DNA from: Marinomonas vulgaris
Lineage (GTDB): Bacteria > Pseudomonadota > Gammaproteobacteria > Pseudomonadales > Marinomonadaceae
Length of the DNA stretch: 64,000 nucleotides
Reading direction: 5' to 3'
NCBI RefSeq assembly: GCF_018145875.1
Contig: NZ_JAGSSV010000001.1
Span: 372,001-436,000, forward strand
Shown: piece by piece, positions 62,768-64,000 of the stretch
Position numbering within the stretch: the first letter of the stretch is position 1
Layout: each line of letters begins with the position of its first letter
Position numbers and translations under genes: made by a program
The notes under the pieces: generated by a model
The model's input: only the letters and a program-made list of their open reading frames with translations
Database searches by the model: none
Told to the model about the DNA's origin: nothing

Positions 62768-63022
62768 ATGGCTACGGTGACTATTTATTCGAGCGATTAC
62801 TGCCCTTTTTGTGTGAGAGCAAAGCAGCTATTGGCGTCGAAAAACATCCCATTCAATGAAATTCGCATTGATGGTGAGCGTGAACGTAAACAAGAAATGA
62901 TGGCAAAAAGTGGCCGTCACACAGTGCCACAAATTTGGATTGGTGAACAACACGTTGGTGGATGCGATGACCTTTTCGCACTTGAGCGCGCACAAAAGCT
63001 AGACGCTCTCGTCGCGCAATAA
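62768..63022 (+). CDS. grxC: Glutaredoxin 3
   Basis: 84-residue dithiol glutaredoxin that reduces disulfides with glutathione. Active site CPFC (Cys12-Cys15), HTVPQIWIG (about 54-62) with cis-Pro, and GGCDDLFAL for glutathione binding. It starts 11 bases after the rhodanese gene. gshA for glutathione synthesis is at 25.3 kb. Confidence 0.96.
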   Translation: MATVTIYSSDYCPFCVRAKQLLASKNIPFNEIRIDGERERKQEMMAKSGRHTVPQIWIGEQHVGGCDDLFALERAQKLDALVAQ

Positions 63023-63090
63023 TCGCACTCCTACGCCGCGTTGTAGCCAGCTAAACACAACTTCATAAAACGATTATAAAAGGAAACAAG

Positions 63091-63573
63091 ATGTCCGATA
63101 CTGCCGCGACCCCAGAAGCACCAGCACAAGAAGCCGCAACACCACAATTGTCTTTGCAACGTGTATTCTTAAAAGATATTTCATTTGAATCACCTCGCTC
63201 ACCTATGATTTTCCAAGAAGAATGGAAACCAGAGGTCGGCTTGGAATTAAACACTAAGAGCCGTCAAGTTGGCGAAAGCGTGTACGAAATTGTATTAGAA
63301 ATTACCGTGACGGTGAAAAACGGCGACCAAACCGGTTACCTAGTACAAGTTCAGCAAGGCGGTTTGTTTGTGATTTCTGGCCTTGAAGACCAGCAATTGC
63401 ATCACGCACTAGGCGCTTTCTGCCCAGCCACCATCTTCCCATACGCCCGTGAAAACATCGACGCGGTTGTGGTTAAAGGCAGCTTCCCTGCCCTGATGCT
63501 TGCGCCAATCAACTTTGATGCTTTGTACCTTGAAAGCCTACAAAAGCAACAAGCTGAAACCACTCAGCAATAA
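63091..63573 (+). CDS. secB: Protein-export chaperone SecB
   Basis: Tetrameric cytoplasmic chaperone that keeps preproteins unfolded and passes them to SecA. 160 residues. Motifs are RVFLKDISFESPRSPMIFQEEWKPEV, LEITVTVKNGD, QQGGLFVISGL and the C-terminal core LGAFCPATIFPYARENIDAVVVKGSFPALMLAPINFDALY. The N-terminus is Ala/Glu-rich. AAAGGAAA precedes the ATG and a terminator follows. Confidence 0.97.
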   Translation: MSDTAATPEAPAQEAATPQLSLQRVFLKDISFESPRSPMIFQEEWKPEVGLELNTKSRQVGESVYEIVLEITVTVKNGDQTGYLVQVQQGGLFVISGLEDQQLHHALGAFCPATIFPYARENIDAVVVKGSFPALMLAPINFDALYLESLQKQQAETTQQ

Positions 63574-63598
63574 TATCTGCTGAGATACACAGAATGAC

Positions 63599-63627
63599 AA
63601 AAAGGAAGCCGCGCGCTTCCTTTTTTT
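63599..63627 (+). terminator. Terminator after secB
   Basis: 11-bp perfect stem AAAAAGGAAGC (63599-63609) / GCTTCCTTTTT (63615-63625), loop CGCGC, more T residues after it. Confidence 0.92.
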
Positions 63628-63670
63628 ATTGCATAATACAAAACAATGGTTTGTACATTTCTCAGTCAAA

Positions 63671-63805
63671 ATGAACGTTGTGATGAAAAAGAAGAAAAAG
63701 CCTTGCCCAAACTGCCTTAAAGCGCGCTGGTTGCTGCTTTATCTCGCCTGTTTTGCGCTGCTCGGCTTGTTGATGGCCAATCAATTTTTAGAAAAAGGAC
63801 TCTAA
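63671..63805 (+). CDS. Tiny membrane protein with a CPNC motif
   Basis: Not recognised. An open frame of 44 codons from ATG 63671, or 40 from ATG 63683: a run of five lysines, then PCPNCLKARW, one hydrophobic helix (LLLYLACFALLGLLMA) and a short tail. The CPNC pair could bind metal or be redox-active. Ribosome binding sites are weak for both starts. It abuts a lipoprotein gene one base downstream, whose ribosome binding site lies inside its end, so the two are probably co-transcribed. Confidence 0.5.
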   Translation: MNVVMKKKKKPCPNCLKARWLLLYLACFALLGLLMANQFLEKGL

Positions 63806-63806
63806 T

Positions 63807-64000
63807 GTGAAAGGGATATTTCTTGGCTTATGTTTTAGTCTGTTAGCCGGCTGTGCGACCTACAAACAAGACATTGAAGAAGGGCTCAATCTCGCCAAAC
63901 AAGCCCAATGGCAAGACGCAGAAGAAAAGCTGCAAGGCGTGCTCAGCAGTAATCAAGATCAGCTCCTATACTACATGGAAACCGGCGCACTCGCGCAAAA
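63807..64000 (+). CDS. COG3014-like lipoprotein, partial
   Basis: N-terminal 64 codons only; the gene runs off the window. Start codon GTG at 63807 with AAAAGGA eight bases upstream. Signal peptide ends in the lipobox LAGC (Cys16). The mature part begins ATYKQDIEEGLNLAKQAQWQDAEE..., TPR-like helices, and LLYYMETG recalls COG3014 lipoproteins. Family call is tentative from this short piece. Confidence 0.65.
   Translation, partial: MKGIFLGLCFSLLAGCATYKQDIEEGLNLAKQAQWQDAEEKLQGVLSSNQDQLLYYMETGALAQ

Noticed and set aside
1-64000. CRISPR array, insertion sequence, prophage or tRNA gene
   Set aside because: No regularly spaced repeats, transposase, integrase or phage genes, and no cloverleaf apart from the tRNA-like ends of tmRNA were seen.

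Overview
The window reads as ordinary chromosome of a marine gammaproteobacterium of the Oceanospirillales/Pseudomonadales type, most likely Marinomonas or a close relative (inference). The gene order follows pseudomonad chromosomes block by block (recN-fur-bamE-rnfH-ratA-smpB-ssrA; asmA-mutY-yggX-hisBHF; engB-dsbA-GGDEF; ubiE-ubiB-hisE-tatABC; typA-thiI-glnA-ntrBC; PDA-ctpA-envC-gpmI; rhodanese-grxC-secB), but base composition is moderate and the blocks are reshuffled. I found no insertion sequences, prophage genes, CRISPR arrays, rRNA or tRNA genes; the only RNA gene is tmRNA.

Layout. 0-5.8 kb: recN, fur, bamE, rnfH, ratA, a sodium symporter, smpB and tmRNA with an ANDENYALAA tag. 5.8-9.1 kb: glmS and glmU (peptidoglycan/LPS precursor UDP-GlcNAc). 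9.2-13 kb: LysR regulator divergent from an FMN azoreductase, then tex. 13-22.8 kb: H-NS-like protein, trmB, DUF423, a WD40 lipoprotein, rsd/algQ, dsbB, a solitary FliL-like protein, and yggX-chrA-mutY-asmA. 23-36.8 kb: hisB-hisH-hisF, gshA, engB, dsbA, a diguanylate cyclase, ubiE-ubiB-hisE-tatABC, dtd, typA. 37-49.4 kb: thiI, the nitrogen core glnA-ntrB-ntrC, a DUF3461 protein, tsaC, and a livKHMGF branched-chain amino-acid ABC operon. 49.8-54.9 kb: envelope operon gpmI-envC-ctpA-polysaccharide deacetylase. 54.9-62.3 kb: a catabolic block with two LysR regulators, a quinone/enal oxidoreductase and the lysine/pipecolate genes amaB-amaA, lysR and a short DUF1338 (HglS-like) gene. 62.3-64 kb: rhodanese-grxC-secB, a tiny unrecognised membrane protein and the start of a COG3014-like lipoprotein cut off by the window end.

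How the parts work together. The most coherent regulatory story is nitrogen control. glnA has a GG-N10-GC sigma-54 promoter with two NtrC-like sites three helical turns apart, ntrBC has a near-perfect NtrC site upstream, and livK carries a second sigma-54 promoter with only one mismatch to consensus plus two NtrC-like sites at about -97 and -138. So the branched-chain amino-acid transporter probably belongs to the NtrC regulon encoded next to it. The most interesting metabolic unit is amaB-amaA / lysR-hglS, which could carry pipecolate or piperideine-6-carboxylate to 2-aminoadipate and 2-oxoadipate to 2-hydroxyglutarate. Its divergent promoter contains a perfect 11+9+11 bp palindrome and a further half-copy next to amaB.

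Notable departures from usual order: ubiJ and hisI are missing from ubiE-ubiB-hisE, hisA is missing between hisH and hisF, chrA sits between mutY and yggX, a WD40 lipoprotein is translationally coupled to rsd, and smpB appears to have a -10 box too close to its ATG to leave a leader. All functions are from sequence reading without database searches.
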